A DNA stretch of 64,000 nucleotides from Natronospirillum operosum (lineage in GTDB: Bacteria > Pseudomonadota > Gammaproteobacteria > Pseudomonadales > Natronospirillaceae): NCBI RefSeq assembly GCF_004768465.1, contig NZ_SRMF01000003.1, positions 124,001 to 188,000 of the forward strand, written 5' to 3'. Positions 27,561 to 37,206 of this stretch are shown piece by piece. The translations under genes were made by a program, and so were the position numbers. The notes under the pieces are model-generated. The model was not told the DNA's origin. It worked only from the letters and a program-made list of their open reading frames with translations, and ran no database searches. Each line of letters opens with the position of its first letter. Position 1 is the first letter of the stretch.

Positions 27561-27669
27561 GATCCGAGTCTTGTTCCAGAGGGTCCCCGATGCGCAGTGT
27601 ACCAGAGATCGGTCGGGTCGGTCTGTGGAACCGGGACGAGTCAGCCGGGTCTGACCCTGCTACTATTGA

Positions 27670-27945
27670 ATGGCAGAGGGCCGGGAAGTGGGTACACCGT
27701 TGTTGGGACTGGATCCGAAAGTACTGCAGCCGTCGATGATCTGGCGCTCGATTCGAGTCAGTCTGGTGGTCGGAGCCTTGCTCAATCTGATCAATCAGGG
27801 CGGCGCCCTGTGGTCTGATGTGCCAGTGAACTGGTGGCATGTAGCGATGAATTTCATGGTGCCCTTTCTGGTGGCAACCTACAGTGCCTGGGCTGCAGAA
27901 TCGCGCCGCAAGGCCATGCAAAAGGGACGACATAGCGGTGGCTGA
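27670..27945 (+). CDS. NrtS-like small membrane protein
   Basis: 91 aa with two predicted helices. The pattern WRSIRVSLVVGALLNLINQG followed by a second helix with VNWWHVAMNFMVPFLVATYS matches my memory of the NrtS family, proposed to aid nitrate/nitrite transport. No nitrate reductase or nitrate permease gene is near. The 3' end overlaps the start of the downstream GGDEF/EAL gene by 8 nt. The function claim rests on family resemblance only. Confidence 0.7.
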   Translation: MAEGREVGTPLLGLDPKVLQPSMIWRSIRVSLVVGALLNLINQGGALWSDVPVNWWHVAMNFMVPFLVATYSAWAAESRRKAMQKGRHSGG

Positions 27946-30310
27946 TCGAAAGTGGAATCTGCAGGGGGTCTGGCGCTGCCGGCTGTGTTGGTGGCTGACC
28001 GGGGCTGTCTTCGCCAGCATCGTGATCATAGAGGCCATCATCCTGGCGCCATCCTATGTCAACTATGAGCGTGATCTGCTGCAGTCCCTGAATCAGGCCG
28101 GTCAGCAGGCTACCCGGGCCGCATTGCCGGCAGCAGGCGACATGCCCGAAGCGGCTCTGGACAGTCTGGTCGGCCGTACGCTGGTGCGTGGCATTGTGTT
28201 GCATCATGGCGCCGGAGAAGTGGCCGGCGAGCCACTGACCACGGCGCCCCGGGACGACAGTGACCTGCGGCACAAGCGCCGCCGCGGAGATGGAGACTGG
28301 TTGGAAGTCAGGTGGTCGGCAGCCGATCTGGGGCTGCCCTGGGATGTCAGCGCCCGCCTTGATGCCAGCACCGTGGATTCAGAACTGACGGCCTTTGTCT
28401 GGCGCATCAGTGGTCTGGTACTGCTGATTACGGCTGTGGTCACGGTGACCACCATGGCGGTGCTGAGCCTTCTGGTGCTGAACCCGCTGCTGGCTTTCCG
28501 CCGGCGCATCATCGCGGCTGGCCAGGATCCGGCCCACCCGCTGCGACATCTGGCAGACCAGCCCGGGCGGGACGAGATGGGTGATACCGAACGCGCGTTC
28601 AATGATCTGCTGCGCCACAATGCAGGTCATCTGGCAGAGCTGGAGCGCTTCAACAATGAGCTGGCCCGGTTTCCGGACGAAAACACCAACCCGGTGATGC
28701 GAGCCCGTGAGGATGGCCTGCTGCTTTATGCCAACAAGGCGTCCGCCCCCATTCTCGACTGCTGGGGCGTGGCTGCGGGTCAGCCGTTGCCGGCTCCCAT
28801 CAGGGACCGCGTATCGGTCGCTCTGGAGCAGGGGCAGCGGCAGCGCTTCGAGGAGCCTTGCGGCGATCAGCACTACATCCTGCACATCCGGCCCGTGTCC
28901 GCTGACGCGGTACATATTTACGGGCTGGATATCACCGATCGCAAGCGTTATGAAGAAGAGCTGCGTCACCGGACCTGGCACGACGACCTGACGGAGCTGT
29001 CCAATCGGGCTGCGTTCGAGCAGCGTGTCGGCCAGGTGGTGAACATGGTGTCGGCGGAGCGGGGACTGGCGGTGCTGATGATGGGTCTTGACGGCTTTCA
29101 TGCGGTCAACATGACAGCGGGCCGTGCTGCTGGCGATGTCATGCTGCGCGAGACGGCCCGCAGATTGCAGAATGCCCTGCCCAAAGAGGCCATGCTGGCC
29201 CGCCTGACCGGAGACGTATTTGGTGTACTGCTGCTCAATTGTCCGGTCGACGATGCCGCCTGGGTGGCCGGTATTGCCCGGCGTCTGGTGCGGGCCCTGG
29301 AGCGGCCGTTCACGCTGTCCGATACCGACTACCGATGTGGCCTGAGCGTTGGCATTACCCTGGCCCCGGCCGACGGGCAGACTGCTGATGGTCTGATGCG
29401 CAATGCCGAAATGGCCATGCTGCGGGCCAAGGCCGATCGACGGACGACGGGAAACGACCCGGTAGCGTTCTTCGTGCCGGAACTGAGTGAGCGCATGAGT
29501 CGTCGCCAGCACCGGCTGAACGGGCTCCGCCAGGCTCTGGACAGCGACCAGTTGGTACTCTGGTATCAGCCTCAGTTGGCTGCGACCACCCATGAGCAGG
29601 TGGGGGTGGAAGCCCTGGTGCGCTGGCAGCACCCGGATGAAGGTATGATCCCACCGGCGGACTTTATTCCGCTGGCCGAAGACACCGGTCTGATTGTACC
29701 GCTGGGGCGCTGGGTGCTGACCGAAGCCTGTCGGCAGGCGTCCGCGTGGCTGCAGTCCGGTCATGGACTGCGGGTGGCTGTCAACCTGTCAGCGCAGCAG
29801 TTGCTGGCGCCGGACCTGGCTGGTGAGGTGCGGGCGTTGCTGCAGCAATTCCGCCTTCCGGCCGGACTGCTGGAGCTGGAAATCACCGAGACTGCGGTCA
29901 TCCAGGATCTGGACCACACCGTCTCCGTACTCGCACAACTGGCCGAACTGGGCGTCTGCATCGCCATAGATGATTTCGGTACAGGCTACTCGTCACTGGC
30001 CTATCTGAAACAGTTGCCGGTCCACCGCGTCAAGATCGACCAGGCCTTTGTGCGGGAACTGCCGACCAATGAGCAGGATGCTCTGTTGTGTCGGGCCATC
30101 ATCGGGCTGGCGCACAACCTGGGCTATCAGGTTATCGGAGAAGGCGTCGAGACGGCCGAGCAGGCCGAATGGCTGGCGCGCGAAGGCTGTGATGAACTGC
30201 AAGGCTATCACTTCGGCCGGCCCGTGCCGGGCTCCGGGATCATGTTGCCGAACCCTCCCGAGGGGGCCGATCTGAACATGCCCGGGCAGCAGAACAGAGG
30301 CAGTGCATGA
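27938..30310 (+). CDS. Cyclic-di-GMP phosphodiesterase with HAMP, PAS, degenerate GGDEF and EAL domains
   Basis: 790 aa. Two membrane helices flank a short periplasmic sensor region, then HAMP, PAS (about residues 230-330), GGDEF-like and EAL domains. The GGDEF site reads LTGDVFG, lacking the second Gly and the Glu pair, so cyclase activity is unlikely. The EAL site looks intact: EALVRWQHP, NLSAQQ, LEITET, IDDFGTGYSS, KIDQAFV and GEGVET. The predicted output is c-di-GMP hydrolysis, with the GGDEF domain perhaps binding GTP as an allosteric site. GTG 27938 overlaps the NrtS-like gene. Confidence 0.9.
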   Translation: MADRKWNLQGVWRCRLCWWLTGAVFASIVIIEAIILAPSYVNYERDLLQSLNQAGQQATRAALPAAGDMPEAALDSLVGRTLVRGIVLHHGAGEVAGEPLTTAPRDDSDLRHKRRRGDGDWLEVRWSAADLGLPWDVSARLDASTVDSELTAFVWRISGLVLLITAVVTVTTMAVLSLLVLNPLLAFRRRIIAAGQDPAHPLRHLADQPGRDEMGDTERAFNDLLRHNAGHLAELERFNNELARFPDENTNPVMRAREDGLLLYANKASAPILDCWGVAAGQPLPAPIRDRVSVALEQGQRQRFEEPCGDQHYILHIRPVSADAVHIYGLDITDRKRYEEELRHRTWHDDLTELSNRAAFEQRVGQVVNMVSAERGLAVLMMGLDGFHAVNMTAGRAAGDVMLRETARRLQNALPKEAMLARLTGDVFGVLLLNCPVDDAAWVAGIARRLVRALERPFTLSDTDYRCGLSVGITLAPADGQTADGLMRNAEMAMLRAKADRRTTGNDPVAFFVPELSERMSRRQHRLNGLRQALDSDQLVLWYQPQLAATTHEQVGVEALVRWQHPDEGMIPPADFIPLAEDTGLIVPLGRWVLTEACRQASAWLQSGHGLRVAVNLSAQQLLAPDLAGEVRALLQQFRLPAGLLELEITETAVIQDLDHTVSVLAQLAELGVCIAIDDFGTGYSSLAYLKQLPVHRVKIDQAFVRELPTNEQDALLCRAIIGLAHNLGYQVIGEGVETAEQAEWLAREGCDELQGYHFGRPVPGSGIMLPNPPEGADLNMPGQQNRGSA

Positions 30311-30930
30311 GCAGCAATGTCCTCTACTATGGTCGCATCGGTCTGCGTGTGGCGCTGATTCTGGGCCTGATTCTGGTGGTGGTCGTGGGGCTGGTGCTGC
30401 TGAGCGGTGAAGGCCTGATCAGCCTCTGGCTGGACGAGCGTCAGCGCTGGTGGGTGCTGCTGGTCACCTCCCTGCTCTATGCCCTGCTGCTGGCCATTCC
30501 CTTTGTGCCGGGGGTCGAACTGGGCTGGCTGATCATGGGTGTGTTTGGTCAGTATGGTCTGGTGGCCGCCTGGTTCAGTACTGTCTGCGGGCTCAGCCTG
30601 AGCTATGGGGTGGCCCGTCGGCTGCGTGATCACCGCTGGCTGGAGCGTATTCATGCGGCGCGGGAACGTCTGGATCAGGCCGACCCCGCCAGCCTGCCGC
30701 CGTTGCGCCGGCTACTGCGCTGGGGGCTCTGTTTCTATCAGAATCATCCCTATGTGTTCCTGTTCGTTACCCTGAATCTGCCCGGGAACTGGGTCATTGG
30801 CGGCGGCGGTGGTATTGCGGCGCTGGCGGGGCTGGCCCGCTCCACCCGCTATCGGCTGTTTCTGCCCACGGTGGCGGTGGCGACCGGCCTGGTGCCGTTG
30901 CTGCTCTGGCTGGGCCTGATGCAGACCTGA
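30307..30930 (+). CDS. VTT/TVP38-like integral membrane protein
   Basis: 207 aa, about five to six predicted helices. The segment IPFVPGVELGWLIMGVFG and the later NLPGNWVIGGGGGIA resemble the re-entrant loops of the VTT (DedA/TVP38/TMEM64) superfamily of lipid-flippase-like proteins. ATG 30307 overlaps the stop of the EAL gene (ATGA), so the two are coupled. The family assignment is tentative and no role in c-di-GMP signalling is established. Confidence 0.6.
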   Translation: MSSNVLYYGRIGLRVALILGLILVVVVGLVLLSGEGLISLWLDERQRWWVLLVTSLLYALLLAIPFVPGVELGWLIMGVFGQYGLVAAWFSTVCGLSLSYGVARRLRDHRWLERIHAARERLDQADPASLPPLRRLLRWGLCFYQNHPYVFLFVTLNLPGNWVIGGGGGIAALAGLARSTRYRLFLPTVAVATGLVPLLLWLGLMQT

Positions 30931-30935
30931 GCGGA

Positions 30936-31838
30936 TCAGACCGTATTGAGCTGGCGCCTGACCGCGCCGGCCGATACCCCGAAGGTGGCGCGGAAGGCGC
31001 GGGAAAAGGCGGCCTCGGACTGATATCCCACCTGCAGGGCCGTGGCCAGCACTGAGGTACCTCTGGACAGGTGAGTCCAGGCCAGTTGCATGCGCCACCA
31101 GGCCATGTATCGGGCCGGAGTCCAACCGCTGATCCGTCTAAAATGGTTGGCGAAGCGGCTGCGGCTCATGGCCGCCTCGGCAGCCAGTTCGGACAGCGTC
31201 CATGGGTGTTCGGGCCGGGCTTGAAAGCGGGTCATGGCGCGGGCCAGCCCAGGGTCCCTCAGCGCACCCAGCAGTCCGGCCGGGGTGGCGTCATCGGTGC
31301 GCTGATGGCGGATGGCCTGCATGAAGATCAGCTCTGCCAACTGATCCAGCACTGCAGCCTGGCCGGGGGCCGGGTGCTGGCTTTCCCACAACACCTGCTG
31401 CAGGAGCGGGTTCAGCCACGGATCATTGCCCGGGTCCCGGCGCAGCAGCGTCATCTCCGGCAAAGCTTCCAGCAGCGCGCGCGAGGCCTGATGCGCAAAG
31501 GTCACCGAGGCGCAGAGCAGCCCGGTATGGCCGCTTTGCAGCGGTTGTTCCATGCCGAAGGTCTGCATGGGCCGCTCCTGCGGCTCCAGGGTGCGCAATT
31601 GGTGTGGCTGCTCGGCCGGAAAAAGTACCAGATCTCCCTTTGCCAGGGACCAGTGCCGGCCGCCCCAGCTCAGCTCGCATTCGCCATGCGAGACCAGGTG
31701 GAAACAGGTCTGTCCGATCTCGTGTTCGGCCAACTCCCAGTTTCCGCACAACTGCTGGTTGTGATAGACGGTACAGCGCAGATCCACCATGCCCAGGAGG
31801 GTGTCGAGCGCAGAGCGCGCCGTTGCATGGTCTGTCAT
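30936..31838 (-). CDS. AraC-family transcriptional regulator with cupin sensor domain
   Basis: 300 aa. The N-terminal cupin (LVSHGECELSWGGRHWSL and LVLFPAEQPHQL) should bind a small effector. The C-terminal double helix-turn-helix has WTLSELAAEAAMSRSRFANH and VGYQSEAAFSRAFRATFG. It is divergent from the AhpD-like gene across about 108 nt. AraC/AhpD-type pairs of this architecture are common, with the regulator activating the neighbour. Confidence 0.9.
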   Translation of the reverse strand: MTDHATARSALDTLLGMVDLRCTVYHNQQLCGNWELAEHEIGQTCFHLVSHGECELSWGGRHWSLAKGDLVLFPAEQPHQLRTLEPQERPMQTFGMEQPLQSGHTGLLCASVTFAHQASRALLEALPEMTLLRRDPGNDPWLNPLLQQVLWESQHPAPGQAAVLDQLAELIFMQAIRHQRTDDATPAGLLGALRDPGLARAMTRFQARPEHPWTLSELAAEAAMSRSRFANHFRRISGWTPARYMAWWRMQLAWTHLSRGTSVLATALQVGYQSEAAFSRAFRATFGVSAGAVRRQLNTV

Positions 31839-31946
31839 GATGATGGCCCTTTGATACGATGGAGCAACTTATAAATACTATTTGGCATTCATAGTACAGA
31901 ATGTTGAGCCATACTGCCTCTACATTACTCAGACGAGGCAAGCCCC

Positions 31947-32489
31947 ATGTTCAAAGCTCACACAGTACAGACAGCGCCCGGGAAATCCGCTCGGGTGATC
32001 GAGGCCGTCGAGAAAAAGATGGGCTTTGTGCCCAATCTGTTTGCGTATCTGGCCGAGTCTCCGGCCGCCATTCAGGCCTATGTGCAACTGGATGCCCTGC
32101 TGGCCGAGAGCGAGCTGACCCCGCAGGAAGTTCAGTTGATCCTGCTGACCACCAGTGTGACCAACCGCTGTAATTTCTGCGTGGCAGCGCACTCGGCCGG
32201 CGGTACCAAGGCCGGGCTCGACAAGGACACCATTGCGGCCGTGCGGCGGGAGGACAGCCCGAGCGGCGCGCGCGATGCCGCCCTGATCACCTTCGTGCGC
32301 AAGGTCGTGAATGAGCGCGGCTGGGTTGGCGAGGAAGATGTTCAGGCCTTCTTGCAGGCCGGCTTCAGCAAGGCCAATGTGTTTGATGTGATCACTGCGG
32401 TCAGCCTGAAGACGCTGTCCAACTACAGCAACCATTTGGCGCATCCGGAACTGAACGAGCAGTTGGAACCCTTCGCCTGGGAGAAGTAA
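31947..32489 (+). CDS. AhpD-like carboxymuconolactone-decarboxylase-family protein
   Basis: 180 aa, all-helical. It has the redox motif C-x-x-C-x-x-x-H (TNRCNFCVAAHSAG) used by AhpD-type alkylhydroperoxidases for thiol-based peroxide reduction. A specific substrate is not evident. It is the first gene downstream of the divergent AraC regulator and 58 nt before the DMT-like gene. It is likely an oxidative-stress or detoxification enzyme. Confidence 0.85.
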   Translation: MFKAHTVQTAPGKSARVIEAVEKKMGFVPNLFAYLAESPAAIQAYVQLDALLAESELTPQEVQLILLTTSVTNRCNFCVAAHSAGGTKAGLDKDTIAAVRREDSPSGARDAALITFVRKVVNERGWVGEEDVQAFLQAGFSKANVFDVITAVSLKTLSNYSNHLAHPELNEQLEPFAWEK

Positions 32490-32547
32490 CCGGAACTCCG
32501 GGCGTTCGGCGTGGTCACACAGCCGGACGCTGACTGGAGACTGAAAG

Positions 32548-33411
32548 ATGGACCTGACAGGTAACATGGTGGCGATGCTGCTCGGTGTCGGCAGCTCCGC
32601 CACCCTGCATATCTCCCAGGTGCTGATGCGGCTGGGGGTGGTCGGCCTGCGGGCCGGCGACCGCAGCCTCTGCCGGTGGGCCGTTTATCTGACGGGGCTG
32701 CTGCTGAACTTTACCGCCCCCTTCTGGGTCATGGCGGCCAACCTCTTTGCCGACACGCTCTGGTTTACCTCCATGTTTGCCACCGGTCTGGTGGTCTCGC
32801 TGCTGTTCTCGCGGCTGGTGCTTGGCGAGACCATCACGCGTGCCCAGACTCTGGGTGCAGTGCTGATCGTGGCCGGCACCCTGTTGATTGCTGCCGCTGG
32901 CCTGACTGGGCTCCCAGGCCGCACCGGCATGCTGAATCTGCCCCTGTTGCTTGCTGTTTCGCTGGGCTGGGTCCTGCTGATGCCTGTACTGGGATTGTTA
33001 TGTCGCCATCGTCAGTTGCGTGTTCAGGAGACCGTATTTGGCCTGGCAGCCGGTGGGTTTCTGGCTCTGGATGCGCTCTGGAAGAGCCTGTCGCAGCAGC
33101 GTTTTGATGGCGGAGTTGGCCTGTTGCCGGTCAGCCTGGATGCCTGGCTGTTTCTTGGCGTGAGCTTCGTCGGCGCCTTGGGTGCGTTCCTGATGATGCA
33201 ATGGTCCTACTGGCGCCATTGCAGACCCGTCGGCGTGCTGGTGAGCTACAACCTGATGTATGTCAGCCTGCCGCTCGCTTTGGCTGGAGTGATGGCGCTC
33301 CGGCACGGGGTGGCACAACTGAATGTGCTTATTCTGTCGGGGCTGCTGCTGATGCTGGCGGGCGGCCTGATCAGTCAGTCGCGCATGGCATTGCAGTGTG
33401 GCAAAGACTAG
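32548..33411 (+). CDS. Multi-helix membrane protein, DMT-transporter-like
   Basis: 287 aa with nine or ten predicted helices in two similar halves. The pattern LFSRLVLGETITRAQTLGAVLIVAGTLL (residues about 88-115) is typical of the end of an EamA/NIPA-like half. It may be a metabolite exporter of the drug/metabolite superfamily. It probably shares a transcript with the AhpD-like gene. I do not recognise a closer family. Confidence 0.6.
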   Translation: MDLTGNMVAMLLGVGSSATLHISQVLMRLGVVGLRAGDRSLCRWAVYLTGLLLNFTAPFWVMAANLFADTLWFTSMFATGLVVSLLFSRLVLGETITRAQTLGAVLIVAGTLLIAAAGLTGLPGRTGMLNLPLLLAVSLGWVLLMPVLGLLCRHRQLRVQETVFGLAAGGFLALDALWKSLSQQRFDGGVGLLPVSLDAWLFLGVSFVGALGAFLMMQWSYWRHCRPVGVLVSYNLMYVSLPLALAGVMALRHGVAQLNVLILSGLLLMLAGGLISQSRMALQCGKD

Positions 33412-33443
33412 ACTCGGAGATATATCAGCCAGTAGTGCAGGTC

Positions 33444-33836
33444 ATGATGAGCGGGTTAAGGAAAATCCTGTATGTAGAGGATGATGTCGATATCCAGATG
33501 ATCGCCAGGTTGTCGCTGGAGACCGTTGGGGGCTATGACCTTATGCTTTGTGACTCCGGCGCCGAGGCGCTGACCCAGGCCGCCGGCTACGGGCCGGACC
33601 TGTTGCTGCTGGACATGATGCTGCCGGACATGGATGGGCCCGAAACCCTGTCCAGGCTGCGCGCGGATGCGCAACTGAGCTCCGTGCCCGCCGTGTTTCT
33701 CACCGCCCGCACTGATGCCTGGCTGGGACCTGCTTGGCGGGATCAGGGCGTAATAGGCGTGTTGCGCAAGCCCTTTGACCCCATGACCCTGCCGGAGCAG
33801 GTCGGGGCGCTGTGGGCAGAATGGTGCAGCCAATAG
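33444..33836 (+). CDS. Single-domain response regulator
   Basis: A 130-aa receiver: ILYVEDDVDI acidic pocket, phosphoacceptor Asp in LLLLDMMLPDMDG, Thr in FLTART and Lys in VLRKPFD. It has no output domain. I use ATG 33444 (followed by a second ATG at 33447). It lies 18 nt before the Hpt-REC-REC-GGDEF gene and about 1.7 kb before the GAF-PAS kinase gene, so the three form a likely phosphorelay ending in c-di-GMP synthesis. Confidence 0.88.
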   Translation: MMSGLRKILYVEDDVDIQMIARLSLETVGGYDLMLCDSGAEALTQAAGYGPDLLLLDMMLPDMDGPETLSRLRADAQLSSVPAVFLTARTDAWLGPAWRDQGVIGVLRKPFDPMTLPEQVGALWAEWCSQ

Positions 33837-33854
33837 TGAACGAGTGGCGGTGAA

Positions 33855-35498
33855 ATGAAAGATACCTCGGTGCAGACCCAACTGCAGGCCCTGCGTGAAC
33901 AGTTCATGACTCGGTTGCAGGATGACTGTGCGGCCATGCGCGAGTTGCTGGACCAGATCGAGCGTGCCGAGCCCGACAGTGATCGGCAGACGCTGGTGCT
34001 GGGCGAGCTGCAGCAACGCCTGCATCGGCTGGCCGGTACGGCCGGCACCTTCGGTTTTACCGAGTTGGGAGATCAGGCCCGGCTTGCCGAGCATCGCCTG
34101 GATGCCCGTTTGAGTCAGGCGTCGTCCGGATGTGCTGAATTGCAGGATGTGCTGTCGACGGTGCGGCAACTGATTGCAGATCCACCGCTCAGCAGCAGTC
34201 AGCCAGCCTCAACCCCAGCCGTCACGTCGGCTGTGTCGCCGCATTCGCCTCCTTTCTCCATCCTGCTGATGGAACCCAATGCCGAACTGGCAGAAGATGT
34301 GCAACGTCAGTTGGCTCCGTTCGGGTTCACGGTCGAACGGGCTCCCGTCAGCGCCTTTCTGACCGGCCCTGATCCGGGCAGCGCCCTGCCCGCTCTGCTG
34401 TTTGTCAATCTGGACGCGTTGCTGGCCGAGACTGACGGGGCAGAGCCGGATACCAGCCAGTGGGCAGGCAGTTCCTTGCTGGTTTATTCTGCCAGCGATG
34501 AATTCGATCAGCGTCTGCTGGCAGCCCGCATGGGCGTGGAAGGCTACTTCACTCAGCCGCTGGACATCCCGCGCGCGATCGGCTTTCTGGTACGGGTGCT
34601 GGACAGTCGGCAGGAGCCGGAACCGCGCATTCTGCTGGTGGAAGACGATGAGTTGCTGGCCCAGCACTTCAGCAAAGTGCTGCAGCAGGCCGGCATGGAG
34701 GTGCACTGGGAGGATGATCCGCAGGCAATCATCGAGACGGTAGCAGAATTCCAGCCGGATCTGGTGCTGCTGGATCTGCACATGCCGCAGGTCGCGGGGG
34801 ACGAGGTGGCGGCCGTATTGCGCCAGTACGAAATGCTGACCACGTTGCCCATCATGTATATTTCTGCCGAAACCGACCAGCAGCGCCAGGCCGCAGCCAT
34901 GCGTCGCGGGGCGGATGACTTTCTGACCAAACCGGTATCCGACGATACGCTGATCATGAGCATCATGGCCCGTGTGGAGCGTGCCCGGGAAATGCGTACC
35001 CTGATCTCCCGGGATGGCATGACTGGTCTGCTCAAGCATTCCAGCTTTCTCGAAGCCGGCGCCGTGGAACTGGAACGCAGCCGGCGCCAGGGCTACAGCT
35101 GTGTCGTGGTCATGCTGGATATCGACCACTTCAAGCGCGTCAACGATACCTGGGGGCATGCCACCGGTGATACCGTGATTCGGGCCATGGCCACCTTGTT
35201 GCGCCAGCGTCTGCGCCAGACCGATCTGATCGGGCGCTATGGCGGCGAGGAGTTTGCGGCGCTGCTGGCCGACTGTGCACTGGCAGATGCGGTGGAACTG
35301 CTGGAAGCTGTGCGTCAGCGCTTTGCTGACATCGACTTCAATACGGAGTCCGGTGACGCTTTCCGGTGCACGCTGTCGATTGGTCTGACACAGGCTGATC
35401 CGGACCGGAAAGAAACCATTGGCGCCCTGATTGACCGGGCTGATCAGGCGTTGTATGACGCCAAGCGGGCCGGGCGGAACCGGCGGAATCAACGCTGA
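33855..35498 (+). CDS. Hpt-REC-REC-GGDEF diguanylate cyclase
   Basis: 547 aa. An Hpt-like domain has H57 (LHRLAGTAGTFG). The first receiver at about 133-255 is degenerate: the phosphoacceptor strand reads LLFVNLDALL and the Lys position reads FTQPLD. The second receiver at about 257-375 is intact (VLLDLHMPQVAG, FLTKPVS). The GGDEF domain reads RYGGEEF with the RxxD inhibitory site (RQTD) five residues upstream, so active c-di-GMP synthesis with product inhibition is expected. It lies between the stand-alone receiver and the GAF-PAS kinase genes. Confidence 0.9.
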   Translation: MKDTSVQTQLQALREQFMTRLQDDCAAMRELLDQIERAEPDSDRQTLVLGELQQRLHRLAGTAGTFGFTELGDQARLAEHRLDARLSQASSGCAELQDVLSTVRQLIADPPLSSSQPASTPAVTSAVSPHSPPFSILLMEPNAELAEDVQRQLAPFGFTVERAPVSAFLTGPDPGSALPALLFVNLDALLAETDGAEPDTSQWAGSSLLVYSASDEFDQRLLAARMGVEGYFTQPLDIPRAIGFLVRVLDSRQEPEPRILLVEDDELLAQHFSKVLQQAGMEVHWEDDPQAIIETVAEFQPDLVLLDLHMPQVAGDEVAAVLRQYEMLTTLPIMYISAETDQQRQAAAMRRGADDFLTKPVSDDTLIMSIMARVERAREMRTLISRDGMTGLLKHSSFLEAGAVELERSRRQGYSCVVVMLDIDHFKRVNDTWGHATGDTVIRAMATLLRQRLRQTDLIGRYGGEEFAALLADCALADAVELLEAVRQRFADIDFNTESGDAFRCTLSIGLTQADPDRKETIGALIDRADQALYDAKRAGRNRRNQR

Positions 35499-35510
35499 AC
35501 GGAGTGCCTC

Positions 35511-37112
35511 ATGAAAGCACCGGCAGAACCATTTGATGAAGTCCTGCGCCAGCGCGAGCTGGACCTGCTGGGCATTGTGGACACCCCGGCAGAAGAGCGT
35601 TTTGATCGTATTACTCGCCTGGCGCAGCGACTGTTTGATGTGGATATTGCCTTGGTATCGCTGATTGATCATGACCGTCAGTGGTGGAAGTCACGTCAGG
35701 GTATGTTCGATACGCAGGCCCCGCGCATGACGTCATTCTGTGGCCATGCCATTCTGTCCAGCGAGGTGATGGAAGTCAGCGATGCGCTGCAGGACCCACG
35801 GTTTCATGACAACCCGCAGGTGACGGGGCCGCCCCATGTCCGCTTCTATGCCGGGGCGCCGTTGCACATGCTGTCCGGCCGCCGCGCCGGCACCCTGTGC
35901 GTGGCGCATTCAGAGCCGCGCCAGCTCACAGAGGCGCAGCGGGCGGACCTGCGTGCCCTGGCGGATCTGGTGGAAGAAGCGCTGTATGCGCGCGACCGGG
36001 ACCTGCTCAAGCGGCAGGCCGAAGAGCGTGAACGGCTGCTGAATGCCCTGTTCGAACTGTCTCCCATCGGCATTGCCCTGATTGATGTCGACACCCGTCA
36101 GTTGCTGGAAGCCAATGCGGCTCTGGCCGAGCAGCAACAGGAAGGGATGGGAGCCCTGTTGAAACAGACCTATGAAGAGTTGCTGCCAGTCAGCCAGCGC
36201 GGTCTCGAACTGGTCCGCTTTGCCCGCCTCGCCACCCCCGGCTGGCACCCGCCGTTCGAGTCTGAATTCGAGCGTCGCGACGGTACGACCTACCCGGTAC
36301 AGATTTACGCGGCCATGATGATGGCCCGCAATGGCCGGCGTAATATCTGGATGCTGGTGGAAGACATCAGCAGCCGCCGTGAAGCGGAGCGTCTGAAGAG
36401 CGAGTTTCTGGCTACTGTCAGCCACGAACTGCGTACACCTCTGACGGCGATAGCAGGCACTCTGGGGCTGTTGCGCGGGGGTGCCGTGGGCGCGCTGCCA
36501 GTCCCGGTGCTGCCTCTGGTCGAGGCGGCGTGGGAAAACAGCCAGCGGCTGCAGTACCTGATCAATGACCTGCTGGATCTCGAACGCCTGGAAGCGGGCC
36601 GCATGCACCTGCAGTCCTCCGTGCAGCCGCTGTTGCCGCTGCTGGAAGAAGCCTGTCGCAGCAATGAGAGCTATGCCCACCAGCTTGATGTCACCCTGAA
36701 GGCGCTGGATCTTGACCAGAGTCCGGCCGCCATGGCACTGGTCAATGTCGATGCGCATCGGTTGCAACAGGTGCTGGGCAACTTGCTGTCCAATGCAGCC
36801 AAGTTCTCGCCGCCGGGCGGTGAAGTGAGGCTTTGGGTGGATCATTCGGAACCGGGTTGGATCAGGGTCAGTGTGCAGGATCAGGGGCCGGGCATTACCC
36901 CGGGATTCCGTGATCGCCTGTTCGACAAGTTCACCCAGGCGGATTCCTCCGACCGACGGCGGCATGGCGGTACGGGGCTTGGTCTGGCCATTTCCCGGCA
37001 GTTGATGATGCTGATGGACGGCTATGTCGGCTTTGAAAGCGAGCTCGGTGCGGGCTCGACCTTCTGGATCGAATTGCCGCTGCAGGGCCATCAGGCAGCG
37101 TCTGGTGAATGA
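35511..37112 (+). CDS. GAF-PAS sensor histidine kinase
   Basis: A 533-aa soluble kinase: GAF domain at residues 20-165 (ITRLAQRLFDVDIALVSLID), PAS at about 180-290, HisKA with H305 (TVSHELRTPLTA), and HATPase with N box GNLLSNAAKF, G1 DQGPGIT and G2 GTGLGLAIS. It ends without a receiver. It follows the cyclase gene by 12 nt and is its probable phosphodonor. The GAF type, opening with LLGIVDTPAEERFDRITRL, is common in kinases with no known ligand. Confidence 0.9.
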   Translation: MKAPAEPFDEVLRQRELDLLGIVDTPAEERFDRITRLAQRLFDVDIALVSLIDHDRQWWKSRQGMFDTQAPRMTSFCGHAILSSEVMEVSDALQDPRFHDNPQVTGPPHVRFYAGAPLHMLSGRRAGTLCVAHSEPRQLTEAQRADLRALADLVEEALYARDRDLLKRQAEERERLLNALFELSPIGIALIDVDTRQLLEANAALAEQQQEGMGALLKQTYEELLPVSQRGLELVRFARLATPGWHPPFESEFERRDGTTYPVQIYAAMMMARNGRRNIWMLVEDISSRREAERLKSEFLATVSHELRTPLTAIAGTLGLLRGGAVGALPVPVLPLVEAAWENSQRLQYLINDLLDLERLEAGRMHLQSSVQPLLPLLEEACRSNESYAHQLDVTLKALDLDQSPAAMALVNVDAHRLQQVLGNLLSNAAKFSPPGGEVRLWVDHSEPGWIRVSVQDQGPGITPGFRDRLFDKFTQADSSDRRRHGGTGLGLAISRQLMMLMDGYVGFESELGAGSTFWIELPLQGHQAASGE

Positions 37113-37206
37113 CCTACTGGATGCAGGTGCTGCATCCAAATCGGACTCCGGGGTCGTCTTGTTCTGTGCAGTCTTTGTATTTCTCCACAGACAAGAGGAA
37201 CCAACC

